Below, piece after piece: positions 17,701 through 24,355 of a stretch of DNA of 29,779 nt (positions within the stretch are counted from its first letter, which is position 1; each line of letters starts with the position of its first letter). The position numbers were made by a program, and so were the translations under genes. Origin of the DNA: JAUVKA01 sp964465145. GTDB taxonomy: Bacteria > Bacteroidota > Bacteroidia > Bacteroidales > UBA12481. The stretch lies in assembly GCA_964465145.1 (NCBI GenBank), contig CAYXJR010000056.1, forward strand, positions 1 to 29,779. Reading direction: 5' to 3'. The notes under the pieces are model-generated. The model made no database searches, was not told where the DNA came from, and was given only the letters and a program-made list of their open reading frames with translations.

Positions 17701-18382
17701 GAAGGGAGGATCTAATGGAAAAGGTCTTGGCAGGAATATTCAGTTGGGAATACTATCAACCGACCTGGGAAAGAAAAATAAAGAAATAACCGGTCCCCAA
17801 AAAGCAGCCGAAGATTTGGTTAAGCTGATACGGGAAGTTAGACTGCAGAAACCACAGATAAGCAGAAATAAACAAGTTGTAAGAGAAGCTATTCAGGCCG
17901 CTTATGGCCGAATAATGCCTGAAAACCAAATCAGCAATGAAGTATTCAGATATAATTTTTATCTGTATCAATTTGAAGAGATGCGAAAGGCTCGCTTTGT
18001 CAGGTTGGATAACGAGAATATAGAAGTGGACCTGTCTAATATAAGAGGCTTCTATCCAGTTCCTCCTGAAAAATCCTTCTCTCCTCTACTGGTAACTCCT
18101 CAACTCAGCGCAGAACTGTCATCATACAGTGAGACTTACGAGCAGATCATGTCGTTGCCCAATAATCAGCAATTTGGAGAGGAATTATTGGAACTGGCTT
18201 CCGATCTTTACGAGGTAGATGGCTATAGTAAAGAAACCCGGATCAATAATCTGATCACCCAATTGTTACTATTGAACGGGCATTTGGCAGTAAAAGATCT
18301 GGCAAGGGGAAGGATCACCGAGAAAGTTAACCGGGAAACCATAGCTGCTGCCAAGTGGGCTGTAATGGAAAAACTAGGCTAG
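11741..18382 (+). CDS. Giant fusion: fold-type I PLP aminotransferase plus HprK/PEPCK-like P-loop kinase domain
   Basis: A 2213-residue protein, no signal peptide or membrane segment seen, so probably cytoplasmic. Residues 1 to about 580 are helix-rich and unassigned. About 588-1000 hold class I/II aminotransferase motifs in the right order: NPANPTG-type loop (Asn675, Gly678), FLDEAY (Asp704, Tyr707), STTKNLGATGDRLG (Schiff-base Lys748, Arg756) and GFVRFSLGG (carboxylate Arg985). Spacing is longer than in ordinary aminotransferases, and the Gly/Ser-rich phosphate helix is not obvious just upstream. About 1040-1640 is helical. About 1670-1990 resembles HPr kinase/PEP carboxykinase: HGSLFVVEE, then P-loop G1696-DSGVGKSE, then KLVAGDMFHVF and TEVGDFSRVTDF. 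The last 220 residues are unassigned. I recognise no characterised homologue; both activities are inferred. Confidence 0.8.
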   Translation: MRLSGYPKAKLNEEAREFINLYSSLGERAENFLPEHVMETMRSFVRICYEEQLDPDIQSAEINRYLLELKESLPGYTETSLMLTPTQDSKAFLYSAQSRAFQQKLRYAIDHELVGEVDKARLENMLKLDNFSVGTPPVTQQTIDFLYRILLGDEVRVLRKFRDVIGIREDIEEAQWNYMLDVLDQMVNQSTHYTTAQEKAFFLSRTESTVNFKGLNGLIRTLVSGTAETAVKLLREEVFTGDILQEIIYHDADSLIEEMKKDPVSLFAIRMPYLRQNILSRPDFMPFLNRTIFLDDSPEARATNTCLVFAFHNGIINTLNKIHTKKLGAPANTQMNLRLILDKVNSSNLKKFREKINAQIMEYDREIKQIKAEQLASPETPDQDIMLYKFDEFARQIIQDKYILSKLGQFIHLIERTKDPQEHKKLNRELVKEFEDRTRDYFYSGNRKLEISTIVEGGGRTQIKTFGEFLLQRKLKPVNKKIIHNCEVVLEVLPDNYQRTLHNHFHKNFGINLFLEKYKEYLTKVENEADNKGRFKNLIIDLGIKAKYDRQEPEDQIIIQDFVSKLSTLEKSSISDDVQMIIRDLLFWENRQPNPYIYFVEEASWEYRDLFPPDRFDINPFDINIELFDNGRVDFVRLQSKLEHIRDTFHLFDDSGTLWDRFCENTIFIVNDPANPTGYTDFNNQALIRFLKFLNKTKITMFLDEAYNDAVKIEDPEEPKWRTISRYIMNNFGTYPTISMVTSLSTTKNLGATGDRLGSLAATPARKDVIDYARKLFAIERANTNSLFLLVNTLEVAQLAKRIKIRMDENLPKDASRYKIKSKLIEYIKNEIEVNVPGKIFGKSGRSPRVSLFEGSPLHLFLLDELKSLDQLDVLELPDDFKYKDEPFFSYYKEHLVKDVNRFRINKEFRSESNLRLKIASEIALRVIDQTGTKDQIGILESDGSYLFNLLILNKEARVYLEDFTMRLARERGLAVLPYQAGFVRFSLGGYLDGTDKGYDFFKKEIEQAIRIFIHYWGLVVKHAKDNGGSREKILDKVFPSSSAEESIQMAIKDFSGLSEIPKSVKPSLLIRDIKSLYLPSPKKSGVNINTIGTSPNSVLEFFDTVAQCPDLESFIRSQAFTKVYENLLPQIYKKIPAIRDWDINEVIARYGKSTLLKYCRSKVEFLPDDHLLDGPFELLVMKEILIELENSLLSDAKVKLLALRVNETDLAGDLAKLEGYNRILKKFIRELLLHFNLPYEQEGNEPTRKELFYTALDLFTENTGIFPEKFVLDHQLVSVVRLLVTDAGRFPGDQLDAITRKSEKLVTQKIQEPEIWEDKLLNAYLATESDIFSLKWKDIIDKFTGELKKTEAGESRLISGEFMLSTLDIALSSLWQDLEALKREKIQAEQLLSEARKVILFLTGAMNKTRSTQRYNEYNHILLRLLTHRFSRQNSSVNEMIQHGYTLYTDFTMNNAITGDKKYASLAWINQLMEKCGVIGGEKDVQTHTRIATDSKKREFPFHKIDRSGKESEPFAGDDNGSIEKNITGQDFIKQMKTRPTAVFFGDRMKRFVDNLDEEDYRCKLFDQGLVKELYVFQKSYLKYLTDNFRLLGSQTFTLDKIRDFVPDVVVFYGAPEKVISYPHVGYFDLDGPNGKIKTLITPLKRKIDYFGDIKKPRLTLINEKVKEMGGMPVHGSLFVVEEDDGSIFVVQISGDSGVGKSEMLAALMLKWMRKDLKGIRSIKLVAGDMFHVFPDDQGNLYGVGTEVGDFSRVTDFDPEFIRQYSTLFESSADSNVEDLNSRSTVSGFCDISMPFKIDIMLTASNFSRDEAGIRRYANPENFILYRESHGERKEKATSSDNPHFQRTLLRYTADKNIVDVLNRHGSYLDDILDWILDNSTGKVYLGSSYKMIDKIDLDAVVNQIFKGKTGRYQDHSVIVESIRFDIIKNRFQVLASPSEGGKIEFELDRTFFSSVFSALASTPAGNPFIAEEDEVRIKKDLIRILKGGSNGKGLGRNIQLGILSTDLGKKNKEITGPQKAAEDLVKLIREVRLQKPQISRNKQVVREAIQAAYGRIMPENQISNEVFRYNFYLYQFEEMRKARFVRLDNENIEVDLSNIRGFYPVPPEKSFSPLLVTPQLSAELSSYSETYEQIMSLPNNQQFGEELLELASDLYEVDGYSKETRINNLITQLLLLNGHLAVKDLARGRITEKVNRETIAAAKWAVMEKLG

Positions 18383-18385
18383 GGT

Positions 18386-18432
18386 AAACACAAAGTCATG
18401 CTAAGGATATCACAAAGGGACACCAAGAACTT
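18386..18432. repeat. CACAAAG-type degenerate repeat at a convergent gene junction
   Basis: CACAAAG recurs at 18389 and 18411 within a run that also reads roughly in 7-mers (CACAAAG, TCATGCT, AAGGATA, TCACAAA, GGGACAC, CAAGAAC). It resembles the CTTTGTG-rich intergenic sequences common in Bacteroidota. It spans the spacer and the last seven or so codons of the kinase gene at 18410. Confidence 0.45.
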
Positions 18433-18949
18433 TTGAGACACACTCTAGAATTTCTTCCATATCGAACATTTCTGTTCCGTCGAGGATGAGGTTAGGTGTC
18501 TGATCCTTTGGAAATTGTCCGAATTTCAGGAATCCATTCCATATGTGTTCAATATACCAATCCGGTTCTTTGCCCCAACGAAGATCCATTTGTTTTCGTA
18601 AAACAAATTCCTCCTTCGGCAGCTCCATGAATATCCTGAAATCAAAAAGCTGGAAGATTGCGGGATCCCAAAACACCATCAATCCCTCAACGATTGTTAT
18701 GTCATACTTATTCCTGTTTTTGATAATTGCCTTCTCGAACTTTCCAAAATCTATCGACTCAGGGCATTCCCAGTCGATATGATCGCGAATTAAGGGGATT
18801 TGATCCTCCTGAAAAACGAAGTCATCCTGATCCAGTTTCTTAACTCTTCTCCCTTCCTGCTCAAAATGGATTGATAATTGCCCCGCCAGAAAACTCTTTC
18901 CAGAGCGGCTGATACCGCCAATACCAATAATTTTTCCTTGATCCGCCAT
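18410..18949 (-). CDS. Nicotinamide riboside kinase / uridine kinase-like P-loop kinase
   Basis: A 179-residue small-molecule kinase. Walker A is G11-GISRSGKS. LDQDDF (Asp40-Gln-Asp-Asp) and DWECPESIDF (Asp59 to Phe68) match the QDDF and DWDVPEALD signatures of nicotinamide riboside kinase/uridine kinase relatives, which phosphorylate a nucleoside; a role in NAD salvage is therefore possible but the nucleoside cannot be decided. ITIVEGLMVF is the Walker B-like strand. I chose the ATG at 18949 (MADQGK) because the longer frame would add 19 unconserved residues. The C-terminus (KVLGVPL) is encoded by a CACAAAG-type repeat, so the last residues may vary between strains. It converges with the giant gene, 27 bp apart. 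Confidence 0.78.
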   Translation of the reverse strand: MADQGKIIGIGGISRSGKSFLAGQLSIHFEQEGRRVKKLDQDDFVFQEDQIPLIRDHIDWECPESIDFGKFEKAIIKNRNKYDITIVEGLMVFWDPAIFQLFDFRIFMELPKEEFVLRKQMDLRWGKEPDWYIEHIWNGFLKFGQFPKDQTPNLILDGTEMFDMEEILECVSKVLGVPL

Positions 18950-19013
18950 CCATAATTCATATTTGACGAAAAATAAGGAAAAATGGTAAGATTCAATGCA
19001 ATTCACATAGATA

Positions 19014-19036
19014 GGGGGACAAAAAAGGGGACAAAC
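19014..19036. repeat. Tandem GGGGACAAA direct repeat
   Basis: GGGGACAAA occurs twice, 12 bp apart, just upstream of the kinase gene and next to the decayed ATPase fragment. It lies at the start of about 450 bp without an intact gene and may mark a past rearrangement. Confidence 0.4.
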
Positions 19037-19101
19037 TTCAGCTGGACGCCAAAACTACATCAATGCCTATTAATTACCAGGAATCACAAAAACTTAATTG
19101 A

Positions 19102-19425
19102 CATAAAAAAGGAGGCTTCACCAAATCATCCTTTGAACCTTGCCCTACACAACAAACCGGTGGAAAATTCAACTATTCCAAAGTAGGCAATCTATCAAAC
19201 AATGTACAGGCTAAAGAAGCCTTTGAATTACTTCAAAAAGCAGGTTTGGTTCACAAAATATACCATTCATCCGCTCAGGGAATACCATTAGGGGCTGGGA
19301 AGAACTACAAGAAATTTAAATCTATTCTCTTGGATTCCGGGACTTTTCAACAAAATGATCAAATAGAAGTCCTTCCCTTATATGCTATTTCAAATCTGTT
19401 TCAAAACAATAACTATCCCCTATAG
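19102..19425 (+). pseudogene. Remnant of a DUF4143-type AAA ATPase (C-terminal fragment)
   Basis: An in-frame stretch of 107 codons with no start codon (TGA immediately upstream at 19099) and a stop at 19423-19425. It translates to GGKFNYSKVGNLSNNVQ, AKEAFELLQKAGLVHKIYH, SSAQGIPLGAGKNYKKFK and ILLDSG. These match the winged-helix/DUF4143 part of Bacteroidota AAA_14 ATPases, where the helix 'AL.LL..AGLV..V..SSA.GIPLGA' is strongly conserved. The Walker A/B half and the C-terminal nuclease-like part are missing. These ATPases are often found as scattered, decaying copies. It is not part of the intact ATPase at 10368. Confidence 0.75.
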
Positions 19426-19431
19426 CAGCGA

Positions 19432-19445
19432 CCGGAATTATCCGG
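19432..19445. repeat. Short palindrome CCGGA-ATTA-TCCGG
   Basis: A 5-bp stem with a 4-base loop between the ATPase remnant and the ABC permease stop codon. There is no T-run on either side; it may be part of an intergenic repeat rather than a terminator. Confidence 0.4.
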
Positions 19446-19461
19446 CCCTACAATAATTTAT

Positions 19462-19475
19462 TCTGTTCCCTGTTA
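19462..19475 (-). repeat. Two heptamers matching the 27861 array
   Basis: Read on the minus strand, GTTAACA is followed by GGGAACA, which matches GTTAACAGGGAAC in the large array at 27903. The first unit contains the permease stop codon (19473-19475). Confidence 0.55.
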
Positions 19476-20786
19476 ACCTTTTATTATGTATTTCAACATC
19501 GTTCCAAACTTCGGCCGTTTACCTACCATAATGATGCAGGATCTGAATAATCTGCTACCCGCCCAAACAGATAATGCGGTAAATAATACCACTCCTATTA
19601 GACCGGCAATAGGCTGCCAAATAGGAAGAGTAACCGGAGTTGCCTGCCTTACGAGCATAAGCATGGGTGTGAAGGGAGGGAAAAGAGAAACCCAGGTAGC
19701 CATGCTCCCCAGAGGAGCCTGGATTACAGGAAAAAGTAGCAGCATGGGAAATATTAAAGGCAACATGGCAGGAAACTGAATATTTTGTGCGTCTTTTGAA
19801 TCATTACAAGAAGAACCCAGTGCTGCCATGATAGAGCCATACATCACGACCGCTAAAATCAGGTAAACAAAAAACCAGGGCAATATATCGTAGGGAATCA
19901 TGTGCCCCATCTTCAATTTGGTTATGGTAAAAACAGCTCCACCAATGTAAATAGCCGCAGTGGTTAATGACACAGCCAATCCGCCCAGAACCTTCCCCAG
20001 CATAAATTGCCAGGGTGTGACTGAGCCAAGCAGAACTTCTGCAATTCTTTCACCTTTTTCTTCCATCACAGCAGAAAGTAAGGGTACTGCTGACATCATA
20101 ATCATCATAAAAATCAGGAGTAGCATTATGTAGGGAATAAGGAAAGACTCCAATTCACTACTCTTCCGCGCGTCTTGGACATCTCCGGTTCTTGAGTCGA
20201 TCTTCATCAAACCCATTCCTTCCGCATCAATCCACATAAACAGATTTTGCACCTCAGCCTTGTCAATCCCTAATTTCATAACCCTTTCCTGCCGGATAAA
20301 ACTGTTAGCATTATTTGAGACCCACCCTTTTACCGCATCCATGGACGAGTTCTCAGCATAATAAAACATCCGGGCTTTTTCGCTGTCGGACCCCTGATTA
20401 ATTACATCTGGTCCAATATATAGGAATGCGTGGATATCTTTTTTCCTTACCCTGTCGGAAAGTGCCAGTTTCTGCGCATTAAAATCATTCTCTTTCGGAA
20501 TCAATTCAAAAAAATAAGCAGGTTGATTTTTTTCACCAGTCTCGCTATCAGTAATATGATTTGCATTACGGTCTTTTGAGGCATCAACCAGGAATTGGCC
20601 AACCGAACCAGATTCATCAATAACCAAAACAGTATGGTCCGTAAGATCAACTTTGTCTTTTAAAAGCATCACAGCTGCAAAACCGCCGCCCATGAAAATG
20701 GGCAACATTATAAGGCTGATAATGAAGCCTTTCGTCCTTACTGCAGCTTTATATTCTCTTTTTACTAATATCCAAACTTTATTCAT
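19473..20786 (-). CDS. ABC-2 type exporter permease (NatB-like)
   Basis: A 437-residue membrane subunit of an ABC exporter. One membrane helix lies near the N-terminus (KGFIISLIMLPIFMGGGFAA), then a large extracytoplasmic domain of about 180 residues, then about five helices from residue 220 on, including EEKGERIAEVLLGSVTPWQFMLGK, the coupling-helix motif conserved in COG1668 NatB/ABC-2 permeases. I chose the ATG at 20786 (MNKVWILVKREYKAAVRTKGF), the standard family start; it overlaps the upstream ATPase gene by 8 bp, which ties the two in one operon. Relatives include Na+ exporters, but the substrate here is unknown. Confidence 0.88.
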   Translation of the reverse strand: MNKVWILVKREYKAAVRTKGFIISLIMLPIFMGGGFAAVMLLKDKVDLTDHTVLVIDESGSVGQFLVDASKDRNANHITDSETGEKNQPAYFFELIPKENDFNAQKLALSDRVRKKDIHAFLYIGPDVINQGSDSEKARMFYYAENSSMDAVKGWVSNNANSFIRQERVMKLGIDKAEVQNLFMWIDAEGMGLMKIDSRTGDVQDARKSSELESFLIPYIMLLLIFMMIMMSAVPLLSAVMEEKGERIAEVLLGSVTPWQFMLGKVLGGLAVSLTTAAIYIGGAVFTITKLKMGHMIPYDILPWFFVYLILAVVMYGSIMAALGSSCNDSKDAQNIQFPAMLPLIFPMLLLFPVIQAPLGSMATWVSLFPPFTPMLMLVRQATPVTLPIWQPIAGLIGVVLFTALSVWAGSRLFRSCIIMVGKRPKFGTMLKYIIKG

Positions 20787-21687
20787 GATCTTCGTTGTTT
20801 TCAGGACTGGCAATACGGATAAAAATATCATTGAGAGAGGGTGAGGTAAGTTCGAATTTACTCACCCTGCTTTTCGCCATTATGGCATTCAGTATCTTCT
20901 GCGAATCTGCTCCGGGAGCCATTCGAATCTCCAGAACCTGTCCAAAATCATTAACTTTTTCAATTCCGGGAATTCCGTCCACTGCCCGAACTCCATTTTC
21001 AGCCTGAATACGGATAGTATCATGTCCGAACTTCTCTTGAATTGAGTTTAACGTTCCGTCAAGCACCTTTTTGCCTTGATAAATCATAAAGATATAATCA
21101 CACATTTTCTCCGCTACCGACATATCGTGGGTGCTGAAAATAACCGTGGATCCTTTGTCTCGTAATTTCAGAATCACTTCTTTGATAATTTCTGCATTCA
21201 CAGGATCCAACCCGCTAAATGGCTCATCAAGAATAATTATTTCGGGCTCATCAATTACTGTAATTATAAACTGAACCTTCTGGGCCATCCCCTTACTCAA
21301 GGCCTCAACTTTCTTATCAGCCCATTTGGAAAGGTCAAACTTTTTTAGCCAGGCATCAGCTGCCTCATCAAGGTTCTTAACATTTTTCAGTTCGCCATGA
21401 AACTTAACCAGGTCCTTTACTTTCATCTTCTTGTACAGCCCTCTTTCTTCAGGCAGATAGCCTACATGTTCCAGAGTGCTGCCAATCGATTCCCTGCCAA
21501 AAAGCTTGATATTCCCGCTATCCGGATAGAGAATGTTCATGATCATCCGGATAGTGGTTGTTTTGCCCGAACCATTCGGTCCGATAAACCCATATATGCT
21601 TCCTTTTGGCACATGCAGGGTTAGGTCATCCACTGCCTTGTGCGTACCATAAGTTTTAGTGATATGATCCAATTCAATGACATTCAT
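20779..21687 (-). CDS. ABC transporter ATP-binding protein (NatA-like)
   Basis: A 302-residue nucleotide-binding subunit that powers the downstream permease. All motifs are intact: Walker A GPNGSGKTT (36-44), Q-loop region YLPEERGLY (78-85), signature LSKGM (130-134), Walker B IIILDEPFSGLD (150-161) and switch His187 in STHD. The C-terminal 80 residues form the DUF4162-type domain found in this exporter ATPase group (COG4152). The gene comes first in the operon and overlaps the permease by 8 bp. Confidence 0.93.
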   Translation of the reverse strand: MNVIELDHITKTYGTHKAVDDLTLHVPKGSIYGFIGPNGSGKTTTIRMIMNILYPDSGNIKLFGRESIGSTLEHVGYLPEERGLYKKMKVKDLVKFHGELKNVKNLDEAADAWLKKFDLSKWADKKVEALSKGMAQKVQFIITVIDEPEIIILDEPFSGLDPVNAEIIKEVILKLRDKGSTVIFSTHDMSVAEKMCDYIFMIYQGKKVLDGTLNSIQEKFGHDTIRIQAENGVRAVDGIPGIEKVNDFGQVLEIRMAPGADSQKILNAIMAKSRVSKFELTSPSLNDIFIRIASPENNEDHE

Positions 21688-21744
21688 GTATAGCTATTTA
21701 GGTTTAAGTATTTGATTAGCAATATAAGAGAAATAACTTCCAAT

Positions 21745-24162
21745 TTATCTGATAAAATTCAGGTCCATCGATTCCTCTTCCTGGGGCTTTCTTTGGTAAT
21801 TATTGAAATTATAAGTGAAGGTAAGGGTAATCACCGGCGACTCAGGCCGCAGGTTAGTGAATACCTGCAATCCTTCACCGTAGGTTTCCATCTTAATTGC
21901 ATAAGTACTAAGCATATCTCTAACACCCAGAGTAAGGGAGGAAGCTCTTTTCAGGAAGGTTTGGGTATAACCGGCGTTCAGCATAAAGGTGCCAGCCATG
22001 CGGCCCTGCAGCATGAGGGTAGGTCCAGTGTAAACTCCAGAAAAAGTTAAACGGGAATTTGGCCCGAACATAAACAGTGTATTTATCCTTGTCGACCATT
22101 GCAGAGAAGCATTATCCAGGCCTGTCATTCGATCATCAATAAGTGAATAGTAGTAAACATTTCCAGTTGCTACCAGTCTTAACCATTCCGTAAAGCCGAG
22201 GTTGCCCATAAATTCAGCACCCAAAGAATTCGATCGGTTGGCGTTAGTAAAAGCGAAAAACATATTTCCCTCCTCATCTGCATTAAAGACCTGAGAAGTT
22301 AGATCATTAGCCTGACGGTAATAGGTTTCAACCGAGAAGGTTCCAATCTTAACCGGCTGTTGAAAATTTAGTTCAAAAGAGTTGGTAAACTCTGGTTGCA
22401 GATCAGGGTTACCAGTCCTGATAGTTTGATTATCAATAAATTGTGGGAAAGGGTTCAATAACTGCCGGTTAGGGCGGTTAATTCTTCGGCTGAAACTAAA
22501 CTGCAATTGTTGTCCACCCTTTAATGTTTTAGATAATGACCCGCTCGGAAACAAGCCTAAGCGGGAATAAGTGAAATCCTCTTCTGTAGTTAACTGGCTG
22601 ATCATTCTGTCGGTGTATTCCGCTCTCAAGCCAATGGAATAGTTAAAACTCTTGAGAGGCCCTGACCAGATCCCGTAACCTGCAAAAATATCCCTGACCA
22701 GGGTAGCATCATTGGAGTAATCCATTGATTTTATCCATTTGTCTAAGCCAAAATCGAATTCATTTAAAACGAACTGATTATCTTCATTGTAATGTGAAAT
22801 CTGTGTGCCCAGCTCAAGCTTATTGGATCCCAATGGTTTTACATAGTCTACTTTCAAACGGGCATCCCGGATAACACTGTGCTCAGTACTCTGATTCTTT
22901 AACCATGCATCCTGAGTGTTGTTCCAGTTCTGATCAACAAAAAATTCATTCCTATCCTGGGACAGGTCTCCATTGAAACCACCAGTAAAAATATTGAAAT
23001 CTATCTGATGTCCTTCCTGGTCAAATTTATGAAGCCATCCGATCTTTGGGTTCACAAATAAGCCATCCAGAACCAATCCATTGGTTGCCAAAGATTGCTC
23101 ATCAACACCATCCTCAGTAAATCCCCTGAATACCTTGTTATTCAGATCAACATCAAAATGTAAAAGCCCGATGTTGCTGCTGATTGAAAGGTTGTTCTTC
23201 TCATTAAGATCATAATCCAAACCCACATTCCCGCTTACAGTCCCAATTTTTGTGGCTTGCTCAAGAAAAGTGTTGTATTCATAATCTTTCCCGCCTATCA
23301 AACTGGTTCTGTCTAAATCACCGGCTACATCAGTATAGTATGATGTGCCTGAAATACCTCCGAACACATTTAATTTATTCTTCCGGTAATTGAATTGCAC
23401 ATCCCCATTGTATTTGTTATTCCATCCGGTCATGAGGGTTATCATTGAATTGAAACCAGCCTGGCTCTGTTTTTTAAGTATCAGGTTTATGATCCCCGCA
23501 CTTCCTTCAGCTTCATACTTGGCGGACGGGTTGGTTATTATCTCAATGTTTTCAACCATTTCAGGAGGGATCTGGCGCAACAGGTTGGTACCGGTCATCG
23601 GTGCTGGCTTGCCGTCGATCAACAAAACATAATTGGAACTTCCACGGAGCAATACATTTCCTTCCGTGTCAGTAGTAATGGAGGGAGCATTCTCCAAAAC
23701 CTCTACCAGGTTTGATGCTCCGCTATTCTTGTATTGTTCAACATTAAGGATTTTCTTACCATCCTTATAGATAACCTCAGGTTTTGCTGTAACAATCTCC
23801 ACTCCTTCCAATTCCTGGGCTGATTCAGTCATAATCATTTCCCCGGCATCGAAATCGGTGGATGAGCTGCTAAGGGTGATGGCTTTCCCCTGAGTGGTAA
23901 ATCCAACATATTTGACAATCATCAGGTAATTTCCCAATGGTAATTTTTCTATTAAGAACAAGCCCTCAGCTCCAGTCGCTGTGCCCGTCACCAAAACAGT
24001 ATCGGGCAAGGCATAAACAGCCACATTAACATCGGAAAATGCTTCGCCATTGCTGGCATTGATTATTTTTCCCTTAACTGATCCATTGGTTGATTGTGCC
24101 TGAACTGAAGAGGATATTCCAAAAAGGTAAACTGTTATCAAAATAAAAAATAAGCGTTGCAT
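21745..24162 (-). CDS. TonB-dependent receptor-like outer membrane beta-barrel protein
   Basis: An 805-residue outer membrane protein. I chose the ATG at 24162 because it opens a clean signal peptide (MQRLFFILITVYLFGISSSVQA, cleaved before QS); the frame extends 50 residues further upstream without protein-like character. Residues about 25-110 are a CarboxypepD_reg-like beta domain, about 120-220 a plug-like domain (NLVEVLENAPSITTDTEGNV, LLIDGKPAP, IEIITNPSAKYEAEGSAGII), and the rest an OMP_b-brl_3 type barrel (PF14905) with FRRINRPNRQLLNPF-like strands. The family overlaps TonB-dependent transporters but ligand and energisation are unknown. The acidic tail after the last aromatic strand is unusual for barrel proteins. 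Confidence 0.88.
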   Translation of the reverse strand: MQRLFFILITVYLFGISSSVQAQSTNGSVKGKIINASNGEAFSDVNVAVYALPDTVLVTGTATGAEGLFLIEKLPLGNYLMIVKYVGFTTQGKAITLSSSSTDFDAGEMIMTESAQELEGVEIVTAKPEVIYKDGKKILNVEQYKNSGASNLVEVLENAPSITTDTEGNVLLRGSSNYVLLIDGKPAPMTGTNLLRQIPPEMVENIEIITNPSAKYEAEGSAGIINLILKKQSQAGFNSMITLMTGWNNKYNGDVQFNYRKNKLNVFGGISGTSYYTDVAGDLDRTSLIGGKDYEYNTFLEQATKIGTVSGNVGLDYDLNEKNNLSISSNIGLLHFDVDLNNKVFRGFTEDGVDEQSLATNGLVLDGLFVNPKIGWLHKFDQEGHQIDFNIFTGGFNGDLSQDRNEFFVDQNWNNTQDAWLKNQSTEHSVIRDARLKVDYVKPLGSNKLELGTQISHYNEDNQFVLNEFDFGLDKWIKSMDYSNDATLVRDIFAGYGIWSGPLKSFNYSIGLRAEYTDRMISQLTTEEDFTYSRLGLFPSGSLSKTLKGGQQLQFSFSRRINRPNRQLLNPFPQFIDNQTIRTGNPDLQPEFTNSFELNFQQPVKIGTFSVETYYRQANDLTSQVFNADEEGNMFFAFTNANRSNSLGAEFMGNLGFTEWLRLVATGNVYYYSLIDDRMTGLDNASLQWSTRINTLFMFGPNSRLTFSGVYTGPTLMLQGRMAGTFMLNAGYTQTFLKRASSLTLGVRDMLSTYAIKMETYGEGLQVFTNLRPESPVITLTFTYNFNNYQRKPQEEESMDLNFIR

Positions 24163-24355
24163 GGACTTATTGTATTTAGAATTAATATGTCTCATTCTAT
24201 TAGAAGCATTTAGCTCTGTTTTGTTACATGATATCGAAGTAAATTTGCATTTTTTAAAATTTCCAAAAAAAATAAAATCGGCCAACGCCCATAAATTATC
24301 GATAAACGACAATAATAATATTTTATGGAGTTAATTCTATGGTAATTTAAAGGGG

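Noticed and set aside
21712..22050. 112-codon plus-strand open frame over the 3' end of the receptor gene
   Set aside because: It is antisense to conserved barrel strands and has no supporting promoter or homology.
24163..24312. 50-residue N-terminal extension of the outer membrane receptor
   Set aside because: The extension would hide the signal peptide that begins at the ATG at 24162.
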